Source: DAOVXM01 sp963746255 (GTDB taxonomy: Bacteria; Chloroflexota; Anaerolineae; Anaerolineales; UBA4823). From it: a stretch of DNA of 64,000 nt. This document shows, piece after piece, positions 1 through 9,151 of this stretch (position 1 is the stretch's first letter; each line of letters starts with the position of its first letter). The stretch spans positions 124,001 to 188,000 of the forward strand of contig CAVVAJ010000005.1 in NCBI GenBank assembly GCA_963746255.1. The letters run 5' to 3'. The translations under genes were made by a program, and so were the position numbers. The notes beneath the pieces are model-generated. The model was not told the origin of the DNA, searched no databases, and saw nothing but the letters and a program-made list of their open reading frames with translations.

Positions 1-2427
1 ATTGGAACTTCATCACCAGCGTATTTAGCAGCATTTTCAAATAAATTGCGGAGAACAGCTTCAATTTTCTTTGGGTCAACAAATAGTGCAGGCAGTTCTG
101 CCGGGATATCCAATACTAAGGGCAGGTGCGGTTTTGGATATGCCCGTACGGAAGCATTCGAGATGAGTTCAAAAAGGTCAGTTTCACTATACTTTATCGA
201 TATCGTCCCCGATTTCAAGGCGCGACATATCCAATAGTTCAGAGACTAAAGTGCTTAAGTGATCTGTCTCACGGGAGATAATATCCAAGAATTCCCGCTG
301 ACTTTGCATGTCCCATTCAACATCCTCCGCTAATAAGGTGGTTGCGTATCCCTTGATTGCAGCCAGCGGAGTTCTCAACTCGTGGGACACGGTGGAGATC
401 AAGCTGGACCTCATCATATCTAACTCGCGAAATTGTGTATAGTCATTGAGTAGCTGCCCGTGACCGATCAAATTGCCATGCATATCGGTGACATCAAACA
501 CACGCATCTGCAAATACCTGGTTTGTGCAGGTAAAGATATGGTGAATTCGACCTCCCGAGAGCCTTTTCCGTTGAGCGCATGGATGATATGCGTGCGGAT
601 TTGATCCTTTTTTTCACTATTTGGCTCAACACTTAGTGATACCAGCCTCTCGATAAATTGGTTAAAAGGAGTATTGACGATATCCTGTATTGGGGTGTCT
701 ATCAATTCGCTGATGCTGCGGTTTGCGTATATTATCCGCCCGTCTAAGTCCTCTAAGATCAACCCTTCCTCTAAAGATTGGATTAAAGCCTCTAATCTGC
801 GGGTTTGGCCCCGCAGCTGAGCATCGCTCATCGAATAGAGTGCGGCATTTTCAATAGCCATCGCCGCTTGATTCGCAAAGCTGCATGTTAATTCAATTTC
901 CTGGTCTGAATAGTAGTGCGGGTCCGGTCGGTATACAAGCAAAGCTGAAGGTGGCGCGTGCTGGGTGATCAAGGGGACTGCAAGGATGGAGCGATATCCT
1001 TCAGCGCGAGAACGTTCTCTTTTGAGAGCGTACGTATGGTCACTCTCCGTATCACTGATTTGTTGGGGTTTTTTACTGTTTATTACACGCAATGTGAGCG
1101 AGTCAGGCTCAGATGGATCGATGACGACGTGCTCTTTATAGGCTAGGGAAAGCCCTCTGCTCGCCCGGGCTCGGAAATGCCTTTGGTGTTCATCTAAAGC
1201 AACGATAGCGCATTTCTCAACACCCAATAATTTTTCTACTTCCTCTAGAATCGTGTTCAGCACTGTCTCCGCTTCCAGGGAAGATACAACCGCGGCACTG
1301 GTTTGGAGCAATGTCGAGAGCTCATTTAATCGGGCTGTGATGGATACCTCCATACGTTGGAGGCTGGTCGCCAACTCACCAATCTGGTCCTGTCTCTGTG
1401 ACAGCTCATTGAGTTTGTCCTGGTTTTGAGCAGAGATTCCCTGCTGCATACCGATATTACCGCTGATTTCGGCCAATCCCTTTATAGGTCGTAATACTCG
1501 GTACGATAATGCTAGCCAGAATATCAAACCTACAAGAATAAATATAACAATCGTAAAAAGGATGCCTTGGCGGATGGCTCTGATTGTGCTGAAGGCAGAT
1601 GATGTCTCCCGGCTAACGATCACCCCCCAATTTGATGCGGCGATCGGGGCAAAAGTATACAGTCTTTCTTGGCCCGAATCATCACTGATAAAAGTGTTCC
1701 CAGACTCCCGATTCAATACTGCTGTGGTGATAGTCGGGAGTAGACTGTTCAAATCTTTCAGCAATAATTCTGGATCAGGATGCGCTATTACCCTGCCATC
1801 TGTATCAATGATGAAGATTTCGATATCTTCTTCAGGTAGCTGAGCTTTTGCAATGCTTATCAATGTGTCGCTTAAAGATTGCAGTGTGATGTTTGTAGCA
1901 ACAATCCCGAGAAATTCACCATCTACGCCCCAGATAGGTTTGACCGCTGTAGTGACCGGTTCATCTGTAGTGGGCGCAATCCTACCCCGTGAAAAAAAAG
2001 CCAAGTTGCTGCCTTTTGCTTCTTGAAAATAATCGCGGAAGGAGAAATCGGTCCCAATGACAGCACCAGGATCATCAGGGTATTGATAAATCATGACACC
2101 GTCTGACGCTAGTCGGTAGATTAGATTGATATCTGGTCTGGCAATCAAGACGTTCTGAAAAAGTTGTTCCATCAAAGCCTGATCGCTCTCAACTACCGCG
2201 GGTGATTTCGCGATTTGCTCTACCGTTTGCAGGGAGCGAGCCATAGTCGCGTTTGTCCCTTGAGCGATCGCTCTGGCTAAAGCTAAATCACTTGACTTAA
2301 CATCTTCATCCAGACGTAGATAAATTAATTGTTCGAAGCCAACCCAAATAAAGATAACTGGGACAACGAACAGCAAGTATAGCCCTAGGGATTGAACAGC
2401 GACATTGTGTCTAAAAACTGACTTCAT
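1..2427 (-). pseudogene. Hybrid-input sensor histidine kinase (dCache-HAMP-GAF-PAS-HisKA-HATPase), frameshifted and cut by window edge
   Basis: Membrane sensor kinase. From the ATG at 2427 the protein has a first membrane segment (about residues 10-30), an extracellular dCache-type sensor region (to about 285), a second membrane segment, HAMP, GAF (about 380-540), PAS (about 560-670) and a HisKA domain with the H-box HELRTPLAAIKG. The reading frame stops at 187, right after the dimerisation helix (motif LLDMSRLEIG). The next frame over, from about 195 down to position 1, reads a clear ATPase N-box (LRNLFENAAKYAGDE), so the kinase continues in another frame and off the window. The TTG at 2451 is a possible earlier start, but the ATG at 2427 has AAAGG upstream. 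It lies 32 bases after the M20 peptidase gene and may be co-transcribed. Domain calls are firm; whether the shift is biological or a sequence error is unknown. Confidence 0.85.
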
Positions 2428-2459
2428 CGCAATAGATAGACCTTTTGGCAAATATTCGA

Positions 2460-3830
2460 TCAGGTTGGCCCAAAATTAGTGAGGATGCGTGCAATATGCT
2501 GGGCACCTTTGAGATATAAATCTAGCCTGATATTTTCGTTTGGAGCGTGAGCCTGAGACCCTGGGTGTCCAATACCTGCGGTTGCGATCGGGACTTTAAG
2601 GATTTCTTCAAATAAATGACCTGGACCCGACCCACCGACCATAGGTACGACCTGCATTCGCTCTGCATATACAGTCTCGGCGGATTGGACGACTAACTCG
2701 ACAAAGGGGTCATCAGGATCGGTTTTGGAGGGGCTTTCACCGCCTAGGTACTCAATATTAACATCTGCAAATCCTTTGCTATCAAGGTGGTCTCGCAGAG
2801 CTGTGAGAACTTTTTGAGGGGTCTGACTAGGTACAAGGCGAAAATCAATTTTCGCCTTGGCTTTTGCTGGAAGTACTGTTTTTGGCCCTTTACCTTGATA
2901 ACCAGATGACAGACCACAGATTGTACAGCTCGGTTCAAATACTTCTGCGATGCGCAGGTCTATGCCTCCTTTAAGCCCTTTAATAAAGTCACTGATGCCG
3001 TAGCGCTGTTTATATTCCTCCGCTAAATCGGGTAAAACCGAAAAGAGTTCTCGATCTCTATTTGTATATGGGGTGATGTCATCATAGAAATCAGGCAGGA
3101 GGATATTTTCGTTTTCGTCCTTCAATGAATTAAGTGCCCATACCAGCCTCCAGCCAGCATTGGGAAATATTGACCCACCCAAACCCGAATGGACATCAAT
3201 TTCGGCAGTCTTAACCGAAAGTTCCACATAGCAGATACCACGCAGTCCCAGATATTGTAACGGCACATCACGATGATCAACTCCGCCAAATTCCCATATA
3301 CACGCATCGGCCTCGAGTTTGCTGGCATTTCTCTTTACAAATTCAGCGAGATGTTGGCTGCTGGTTTCTTCTTCCCCCTCAATAACAAACTTTACATTGC
3401 AGGGCAATTCTCCTCGGGTTTCTAACAGCGCATCAATTGCATAGAGCCTGCTGGTGATATGCCCTTTATTATCACTTACTCCCCGGCCGAATAACTTGTT
3501 ACCCCGGATCTGAGGCTCAAAGGGTGGGCTTTCCCAAAGTTCTAACGGTTCTGGGGGTTGAACATCATAATGGTTATAAAAGAGTAAGGTTTTAGTGTCT
3601 TCTTTTATGCCGGTAGATCTATCCGCATATACGACTGGTGAGCCTCCTGTTGCGATGACCTCTACGTTGAAGTCTCTCTTGCGTAGCATCCCGGCAACTA
3701 ACTCAGCACACTCAGGTATCCCCCAGTTTTGAGCGGCTACAGAAGGTTGTGCGACCAGACGTGAGAGCTCTGCAATACTCTGATCCAAGTTTTGCTTCAG
3801 ATATTCGTCAATAGAGGAATAGTGGGACAT
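2460..3830 (-). CDS. M20-family metallopeptidase (dipeptidase-like)
   Basis: Zinc-dependent exopeptidase or dipeptidase of the M20/M28 clan, 456 residues, normal for the CNDP-like subgroup. Visible signatures: YNHYDVQP (first metal-binding His and Asp), GRGVSDNKGH (second metal Asp), EGEEETSS (catalytic Glu and metal Glu) and a C-terminal GIGHPGSQAHAPNE containing the last metal His. No signal peptide, so it should act in the cytoplasm. The start ATG at 3830 is preceded by AGGAGAAACC, a good ribosome site. It could hydrolyse dipeptides or N-acyl amino acids; the substrate cannot be read from sequence. It resembles general M20 dipeptidases more than the YgeY hydrolase of purine clusters. Confidence 0.9.
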   Translation of the reverse strand: MSHYSSIDEYLKQNLDQSIAELSRLVAQPSVAAQNWGIPECAELVAGMLRKRDFNVEVIATGGSPVVYADRSTGIKEDTKTLLFYNHYDVQPPEPLELWESPPFEPQIRGNKLFGRGVSDNKGHITSRLYAIDALLETRGELPCNVKFVIEGEEETSSQHLAEFVKRNASKLEADACIWEFGGVDHRDVPLQYLGLRGICYVELSVKTAEIDVHSGLGGSIFPNAGWRLVWALNSLKDENENILLPDFYDDITPYTNRDRELFSVLPDLAEEYKQRYGISDFIKGLKGGIDLRIAEVFEPSCTICGLSSGYQGKGPKTVLPAKAKAKIDFRLVPSQTPQKVLTALRDHLDSKGFADVNIEYLGGESPSKTDPDDPFVELVVQSAETVYAERMQVVPMVGGSGPGHLFEEILKVPIATAGIGHPGSQAHAPNENIRLDLYLKGAQHIARILTNFGPT

Positions 3831-3862
3831 GGTTTCTCCTATGGAACTTCAATGGGAAATCA

Positions 3863-4399
3863 CTATAAGAATCGAGTAATCAGGTTTGCTCCTGCAAAAG
3901 CAAAGATCGTCATTTTAATGGTCTCACCAATCCATACCCAGAAAAGAAATTTCGGAACGGGCATCTTTAGTATGCCAGCTGTTACGCCAGCTATATCAAA
4001 GAATGGGTTCGGAATAGCAGATAAGACTAATACGGTTAATCCGCCTTTTTTATTCATCCAGCTAGTAAGCTGCTCGTAAACTGGAGCTCGCTCAGTAACA
4101 GCTCGCCCGCTGAAACCAGCCAAATAACCTGACATCTCACCCAGGGCTGCACCCACTCCAGCAACCAAAGCAACGATAATGGGATTGAACACACCCCCCA
4201 TGGTGAAAACAACTGCAACCCCGGGAGCTGGAAGCAAAACTGTTGCGTAGGAGAGGAACGCAAGCAGGAAAATCCCGGGATAGCCGTAATAGGCTAATTC
4301 TTCTGCTTGATCACGTATACTGAAGACAAAAACGCTGAATGCTATGACGATTATCAATGCCAATATGCGCGCCAGCGTTAAGCCCTTCTTCGATTTCAT
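3863..4399 (-). CDS. VTT/DedA-type (SNARE-associated) membrane protein
   Basis: A 178-residue integral membrane protein of the VTT/TVP38/DedA group, implicated in lipid scrambling or polytopic transport. There is an N-terminal membrane segment (about 8-27), then a hydrophobic re-entrant region with LLPAPGVAVVFTMGG, then GVGAALGEMSGYLAGFSGR, the conserved G-E-x-x-G-Y signature. A C-terminal hydrophobic region contains SAIPNPFFDIAGVTAG and ends with two further membrane stretches. No obvious Shine-Dalgarno sequence precedes the ATG at 4399. It sits 32 bases upstream of the M20 peptidase in the same direction. Family placement is good; the transported lipid is unknown. Confidence 0.85.
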   Translation of the reverse strand: MKSKKGLTLARILALIIVIAFSVFVFSIRDQAEELAYYGYPGIFLLAFLSYATVLLPAPGVAVVFTMGGVFNPIIVALVAGVGAALGEMSGYLAGFSGRAVTERAPVYEQLTSWMNKKGGLTVLVLSAIPNPFFDIAGVTAGILKMPVPKFLFWVWIGETIKMTIFAFAGANLITRFL

Positions 4400-4472
4400 T
4401 GATCTAGATGGGTGATAAATATGAACGACCCGGGAAAATTTCCTTCTTCCCTAGATAATTACTATTAGGTCT

Positions 4473-4991
4473 CTAATCTTCGGATATCGTAATCGAGTGA
4501 ATAACCACTCCGTCGTATTCTGGCCTTTGCGGATCACGTGCAGGAATTGATAGAACGACGTCCATACCGCTTGTCACATACCCGAAAACACTGTGTTTTC
4601 CATCTAACCAATTAGTAGCCACGTGAGTGATAAAAAATTGAGAGCCATTTGTGTTTGGACCAGCGTTTGCCATCGATAGTACGCCTGGTCCATCATGCTT
4701 AAGTGATGGATCGAATTCATCCTCAAAACTGTACCCTGGACCACCTCTTCCAGTTCCGGTCGGGTCACCACCTTGGGCCATAAAATCATGGATTACACGA
4801 TGAAAAATTGTCCCATCATAGAATCCTTCTCGGGCAAGGAATACGAAGTTATTCACTGTTATAGGGGTTTTCTCCGTATTAAGACGGATCAAGATATCGC
4901 CTTTGTCTGTTTCTAACTTTGCTGAGTATTTCTTAGTGATGTCAATGGACATTTCTGGAGCAGTAGACCATTGTTTGCTAGGTGTTTGCAT
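4473..4991 (-). CDS. Peptidyl-prolyl cis-trans isomerase, cyclophilin type
   Basis: Cytoplasmic cyclophilin of about 172 residues that isomerises X-Pro bonds during folding. Catalytic and cyclosporin-pocket residues are visible: [19 protein letters not shown] (catalytic Arg, Phe, Met, Gln), [20 protein letters not shown] and [11 protein letters not shown]. The start is placed at the ATG at 4991, which has AAGGA 8 bases upstream. The longer reading frame to 5027 would overlap the end of the uridine kinase gene and adds a non-conserved stretch. No signal peptide. It follows udk by 25 bases and may be expressed with it. Confidence 0.92.
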   Translation of the reverse strand: MQTPSKQWSTAPEMSIDITKKYSAKLETDKGDILIRLNTEKTPITVNNFVFLAREGFYDGTIFHRVIHDFMAQGGDPTGTGRGGPGYSFEDEFDPSLKHDGPGVLSMANAGPNTNGSQFFITHVATNWLDGKHSVFGYVTSGMDVVLSIPARDPQRPEYDGVVIHSITISED

Positions 4992-5016
4992 GAAGTATCC
5001 TTTTCTAAGTGGGAAT

Positions 5017-5658
5017 TTAATTATCACGGTTGTAGCTTAACATGGCATCAAGCCGAGCTACAACCATATCCAGAGCGACGGTATTCCAACCGCCCTCCGG
5101 GATAATTACATCTGCATAACGTTTGGATGGTACGACAAACTCAAGATGCATAGGTCGTACCGTAGATAAATATTGGTTGATCACAGAAGCTGTTGTCCGT
5201 CCCCTCTCCTGCCGGTCTCTCTCCAAACGTCTGATAAACCGGATATCCGCGGCTGTATCAACAAAAATCTTGATATCAAATAACTCCCTAAGTTCTGCTT
5301 CGATGAAGATCAGAATACCCTCAACCAGTATCAATGGTTGTGGTTCTACAGGAATAGTTTCCGACGTTCTGCTGTGGGTTTTAAAATCGTATACAGGCAA
5401 AGCAATGGCTTTATGCTGTTTGAGGGTTTTAATATGTTCGATCAACAATCTTGTATCAAGCGAGTCAGGGTGATCGAAATTTACTTCGCTTCTCTGCGCC
5501 GGCGAAAGGTCCCGCAGGTTTTTATAATATGCGTCATGGGGTAAGAATGAAATATTATCTATCCCAATACGTTCAAGGATGGCATTAGCTACGGTAGTCT
5601 TTCCTGACCCAGTCCCACCAGAAATGCCAATCACAAGTGGGGTTGTGTTTTTCACCAT
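5017..5658 (-). CDS. udk: Uridine kinase
   Basis: Phosphorylates uridine and cytidine to UMP and CMP in pyrimidine salvage. P-loop [14 protein letters not shown] near the N-terminus, the Asp-containing HDAYYKN motif, the FDHPDSLD nucleoside-binding segment, YDFKTHSR and the lid region [12 protein letters not shown] are all present, and the C-terminal [14 protein letters not shown] is typical. The start is set at the ATG at 5658 (MVKNTTPL). The longer frame to 5739 would run into the 3' end of tRNA-Thr. A perfect TATAAT lies exactly six bases before this ATG, so the message is probably leaderless. The length of about 213 residues is normal. Confidence 0.93.
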   Translation of the reverse strand: MVKNTTPLVIGISGGTGSGKTTVANAILERIGIDNISFLPHDAYYKNLRDLSPAQRSEVNFDHPDSLDTRLLIEHIKTLKQHKAIALPVYDFKTHSRTSETIPVEPQPLILVEGILIFIEAELRELFDIKIFVDTAADIRFIRRLERDRQERGRTTASVINQYLSTVRPMHLEFVVPSKRYADVIIPEGGWNTVALDMVVARLDAMLSYNRDN

Positions 5659-5664
5659 AAAAGA

Positions 5665-5670
5665 ATTATA
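5665..5670 (-). promoter_or_regulatory. Putative leaderless -10 element of udk
   Basis: On the minus strand TATAAT is followed by six bases and then the udk ATG, so transcription would begin at or next to the start codon. No convincing -35 hexamer was found 16-18 bases upstream. The same arrangement recurs before four other genes in the window. Confidence 0.5.
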
Positions 5671-5734
5671 CTGGAAGTGATTGGTATTGGGGTGGAAACG
5701 ACATAAGGACACGGTAGCGCTTAAACTAGAAAGA

Positions 5735-5806
5735 GCCACCGAAGGGATTCGAACCCTTGACCTGACGTTTACGAAACGCCTGCTCTACCGCCTGAGCTAC
5801 GGTGGC
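5735..5806 (-). tRNA. tRNA-Thr, anticodon CGT
   Basis: A 72-base gene on the minus strand that folds as a full cloverleaf. The acceptor GCCACCG pairs with CGGTGGC, the D arm has GCTC and GAGC, the anticodon stem GGCGT pairs with ACGTC around the loop TTCGTAA (anticodon CGT, decoding ACG), and the T arm is AAGGG-TTCGAAT-CCCTT. The 3' CCA is not encoded, so it must be added after transcription. Confidence 0.97.
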
Positions 5807-5832
5807 ATCCTCAACCAGTGAAATGCGGGCAC

Positions 5833-5861
5833 ATTATACAAGGTATACTTTCTTATTGCAA
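5833..5861 (-). promoter_or_regulatory. Promoter of tRNA-Thr
   Basis: Minus-strand -35 TTGCAA (5856-5861) and -10 TATAAT (5833-5838) with a 17-base spacer, lying 26 bases upstream of the tRNA 5' end. Confidence 0.75.
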
Positions 5862-5906
5862 GGATTATTGATCTCCCCCAGATGAATTCTTTGTCTCGAG
5901 TGAACG

Positions 5907-7154
5907 ATGCAAATTGCGATGCTTTCTTACCATACATGCCCACTTGCCACATTAGGTGGAAAAGATACCGGGGGTATGAATGTATATGTACGTGATCTAA
6001 CACGGCAGTTAGGGCGAATGGGCGTACGTATCGATGTCTTTACCCGTTCCCAGGACGAGCACGTCCCTCACGTGCTCCATGATCTAGGATTTGGCAACCG
6101 GGTTGTCCATGTCCCTGCCGGACCTGAGATCCCACTCGCGAAAGATGAGCTTGCCCATTACATTCCCGATTTTGTCAAGGGGATCCTGGAGTTTGCAGAA
6201 AAAAAGGGGCTTTCTTATGATGTGATACACAGCCACTATTGGATGTCAGGTATGGCAGCAGGAGAGCTCAATAACTCCTGGCATGTTCCGATTGTGCATA
6301 TGTTTCATACATTAGGCCTGATGAAACAAAGAGTAGCGAGGTCTGCAGAAGAACAGGAGGGGAATTACCGGATTCGGGGAGAAAAAGAAGTAATCGGGAT
6401 CGCCAACCGGATTATTGCTGCCACTCCGGCTGAATTGGCCCAGCTTCAATGGTTGTATGATGTAAATGAGCGAAAAGTACAAGTAATTCCACCAGGCGTC
6501 GATCTAAGTCATTTTTACCCAATTCCAGATGATGAGGCCAAGGAATATATCGGTATCCCACCATGTGACAAGGTGTTGCTTTTTGTTGGACGCATAGAAC
6601 CCTTGAAAGGTATCGATACACTGATCGAGGCAATAGCTATCATGAAGAATCGAGGTTCGGTTGTTTGTCTAACCATAATCGGTGGTGATCCAGATTTAAG
6701 TCCCGAGACGTTAAGCAGTGAGATGTCTCGGCTCCAGGATTTGTGCGAACAGCATGGTTTAACTGACCTGGTGGCGTTTCTTGGGCGGCGGGGGCAAGAT
6801 ACTCTACCGTACTATTACTCAGCAGCAGATGCGGTTGTGATGCCATCACATTACGAATCCTTTGGCATGGTCGCTTTAGAAGCTATGGCATGTGGCACGC
6901 CTGTGGTAGCGTCACAAGTAGGTGGATTAGCATTTTTGATCGAGGATGGGAAAACAGGCTATACAGTGCCTGCCGATGACCCACAATCTTTGGCCGATCA
7001 GTTGGAAAAAATTATCACCAATCCTGATATGCGGGCGCGAATGGCGGTGCAAGCCGCAGAATTTGCTCAAGGATATGGATGGGACAAGATCGCTGCTCGC
7101 GTCGTCGACCTATATCGTAATGTGATATCGCAAACACGCGGCAAGTTAAACTAG
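5907..7154 (+). CDS. Family 4 glycosyltransferase, MshA/sucrose-phosphate-synthase-like
   Basis: Cytoplasmic retaining GT-B glycosyltransferase of 415 residues. The N-terminal donor/acceptor loop GGKDTGGMNVYVRDL is the hallmark of the MshA and sucrose-synthase-like group. The C-terminal Rossmann half contains FVGRIEPLKGIDTLIEA and the nucleotide-sugar motif PSHYESFGMVALEAMACGTPVVA with the E-x7-E pair. A possible second start lies 12 bases downstream; neither has a strong ribosome site. It is transcribed towards the FAAL operon and meets it end to end. The sugar and acceptor are unknown; an inositol-type or envelope glycan acceptor is possible. Confidence 0.88.
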   Translation: MQIAMLSYHTCPLATLGGKDTGGMNVYVRDLTRQLGRMGVRIDVFTRSQDEHVPHVLHDLGFGNRVVHVPAGPEIPLAKDELAHYIPDFVKGILEFAEKKGLSYDVIHSHYWMSGMAAGELNNSWHVPIVHMFHTLGLMKQRVARSAEEQEGNYRIRGEKEVIGIANRIIAATPAELAQLQWLYDVNERKVQVIPPGVDLSHFYPIPDDEAKEYIGIPPCDKVLLFVGRIEPLKGIDTLIEAIAIMKNRGSVVCLTIIGGDPDLSPETLSSEMSRLQDLCEQHGLTDLVAFLGRRGQDTLPYYYSAADAVVMPSHYESFGMVALEAMACGTPVVASQVGGLAFLIEDGKTGYTVPADDPQSLADQLEKIITNPDMRARMAVQAAEFAQGYGWDKIAARVVDLYRNVISQTRGKLN

Positions 7155-7177
7155 ACTTTTTAGCAAGTTACCAGGCA

Positions 7178-8863
7178 TTATCTGAACAAGGTCAGATACT
7201 TTTTGCGATTCGCACTCCGCGCAGGTTTTCCACTGCTCGTCTTTATCAACCAACCACGCTCAACTAATTCAACAAACCTCAAGGCTATTGCAGATCCTTT
7301 AGTTACTTTTTGGCGGACTTGGTTAGCAATAATTATTCGCTCTTCAAAATCCTGGACTTCAGTCTCGGCGACAATTACGACCTCTTCTGTACCGGTCTGT
7401 TCACTGAAAATACCAAAGGCTACTGCACGCCCGGGATATACACCTTCAACCTGATAGGCAAGTCTTTCAAAATCCTGGGGATATACATTTTTCCCACCAA
7501 CAATGATAATATCCTTCATCCTTCCGGTAACGAATAACTCTCCACCCGCAATGTAACCAAGGTCACCGGTAAGGTACCACCCATCTATAAAAGCTTCTGC
7601 AGATAAATCCGGGCGGTGATAGTATCCAGTCAGCATGCATTGGCTTTTTATTGCGATTTGACCTATATGCCGCTCAGCAAGGTCATGGTTTTCTGCATCG
7701 AGTACCCGGATTTTAGTATTATCGATCGGAACACCCGCTGATAGCATCTTAATGGTGCGTTCCTCGACTGAAGAGGGTACAGCTCTTCGCTCAGCGGTAA
7801 AAATATCCTTATCTATGTAATCAACTGTAACGGATTGGTCAAGAATGCTTTGGGTAACAGCAAACACATTTTCTGCCATTGCGTAGCTTGTCGCAAGAGC
7901 TCGTTGCTTAAGGCCATAAGGTTGGAATCGCTCAATAAATTGTTGATGGCTGTTCCAAATGGTCGGTTCAGAACAGTTGATAACGGCTCTCCAAGAAGAT
8001 AAATCCACTCCCTCCAAGTCTCGCGTTCTGATCTTCTGGGAGCAAAAGTTGTACGCGAAATTAGGCAGCCACGTGAGTGTCCCTTGATATTGGGTCACTG
8101 AATGCAGCATCCGATAAGGGGCTTTTACCCAATCCAGGGGTGACATCAAGATAAGCCGTACCCCGGTCAGAACCGGCAGAATAAAACCTGCTATCAACCC
8201 CATATCATGGTAAAGGGGCAGCCAGCTCACAACAACATCTTCAGCGCGCAAGTCAATCGCCCGCGAATAGCTGTCTAATTGATTGGTTACAGCATCGTGG
8301 GAGAGAGCAACACCTTTTTGCAGTCCTGTAGTTCCGGAAGAGTGCTGCAGTAATGCGATATCTGTTTCCCGGCGCTCCAGCCCTTTGAATTCGCCGAACT
8401 GAATATGTTGGTTCTTATATTGGTGTGGCGGAAGAAAAATCTTTAGCTCAGCTGAGCCACGCGCTGCCTGCTCTACTTCAGCAAAGAAATTAGGAAATGT
8501 GATCACCCCAGCTGGGTTAGTGACATTAAATAAGGCGCTGAGTGAGGCGCGATACTGTTCTGGGGATAGCTTCTCTGTGAGGAAGGGCATTATGGATGGA
8601 ATTGCACCATGCAGGATCGCGCCGAAAAAGGCGTAGATGAGGTCTGGTCCGTGATTTAGGATCAGAATGAGTACTTCCCCTGGGGATATATTAGCCTCCG
8701 CGAACATCTGCGCGTAAACAGCCGAACCACGGATCAGGTCTCGATACGATAACTGCAGATCAGCTACGCCACTTACCTGTAGCGTGATGATCGTATGATC
8801 AGGGGTTGTCTGGTAATGTTGTTTAAGTATTGCTGGAATGGTTGCCACGGAAGAGTTAGACAT
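7178..8863 (-). CDS. Fatty acyl-AMP ligase (FAAL)-like adenylate-forming enzyme
   Basis: Adenylates a fatty or other carboxylic acid and probably loads it on the adjacent acyl carrier protein. ANL-superfamily motifs: the P-loop LLQHSSGTTGLQKGVALSH (about residues 172-190), WLPLYHDMGLIAG (typical of the FAAL subgroup), ATSYAMAENVFAVTQ, LTGDLGYIAGGELFVTGR, the hinge GRMKDIIIVGGKN, and the C-terminal catalytic Lys in TSSGKPARSANR. The length of 561 residues is normal. It is the last gene of the minus-strand Dlt-like operon and follows the ACP by 22 bases. The enzyme class is firm; preference for a long-chain fatty acid over a short acid is inferred from FAAL-like motifs. Confidence 0.9.
   Translation of the reverse strand: MSNSSVATIPAILKQHYQTTPDHTIITLQVSGVADLQLSYRDLIRGSAVYAQMFAEANISPGEVLILILNHGPDLIYAFFGAILHGAIPSIMPFLTEKLSPEQYRASLSALFNVTNPAGVITFPNFFAEVEQAARGSAELKIFLPPHQYKNQHIQFGEFKGLERRETDIALLQHSSGTTGLQKGVALSHDAVTNQLDSYSRAIDLRAEDVVVSWLPLYHDMGLIAGFILPVLTGVRLILMSPLDWVKAPYRMLHSVTQYQGTLTWLPNFAYNFCSQKIRTRDLEGVDLSSWRAVINCSEPTIWNSHQQFIERFQPYGLKQRALATSYAMAENVFAVTQSILDQSVTVDYIDKDIFTAERRAVPSSVEERTIKMLSAGVPIDNTKIRVLDAENHDLAERHIGQIAIKSQCMLTGYYHRPDLSAEAFIDGWYLTGDLGYIAGGELFVTGRMKDIIIVGGKNVYPQDFERLAYQVEGVYPGRAVAFGIFSEQTGTEEVVIVAETEVQDFEERIIIANQVRQKVTKGSAIALRFVELVERGWLIKTSSGKPARSANRKKYLTLFR
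7179..7204 (+). terminator. Putative terminator of the glycosyltransferase gene
   Basis: TATCTGA and TCAGATA form a 7-bp hairpin around a six-base loop, followed by CTTTTT on the plus strand. It overlaps the stop codon of the convergent FAAL gene. Short stem, so moderate confidence. Confidence 0.5.
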
Positions 8864-8885
8864 ATCTAACCGGTAGATAAGCAGA

Positions 8886-9131
8886 TTATAGCCGGGAGTA
8901 TATCAAATCTGCTAACTGTTCAAGTGTGTCGAAAGTATCGCTGTTCAATTCCGTGTCATCAATTTTTACATTAAAGTTATCTTCTATATAGAGAGCCAAA
9001 TCAACCAGGCTGAATGAATCGATCAGCCCGCTGGTGATTAATGGTTCGTCTGCAGGGAGTGATCGGTTTGGTTGTTTTAATATCTCAGCTGTAATATAAC
9101 CTGCAAGCACGCCGCCGATGTTTTCAGTCAA
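8886..9131 (-). CDS. Acyl carrier protein (stand-alone)
   Basis: An 81-residue acidic carrier protein. The 4'-phosphopantetheine attachment Ser is in SGLIDSFSLVDL (about residue 38), followed by the typical helix LALYIEDNFNVKIDD and a C-terminal LEQLADLI. Its length and lone position between an adenylating enzyme and SGNH/MBOAT genes match DltC-type carriers rather than the fatty acid synthase ACP. It would accept the acyl group from the FAAL and present it to the membrane acyltransferase. Confidence 0.92.
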   Translation of the reverse strand: MTENIGGVLAGYITAEILKQPNRSLPADEPLITSGLIDSFSLVDLALYIEDNFNVKIDDTELNSDTFDTLEQLADLIYSRL

Positions 9132-9151
9132 TGTTTAGCTCCTAGCTATAT

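Noticed and set aside
5659..5739. Extended uridine kinase N-terminus
   Set aside because: It would overlap tRNA-Thr and adds a non-conserved segment before the true start.
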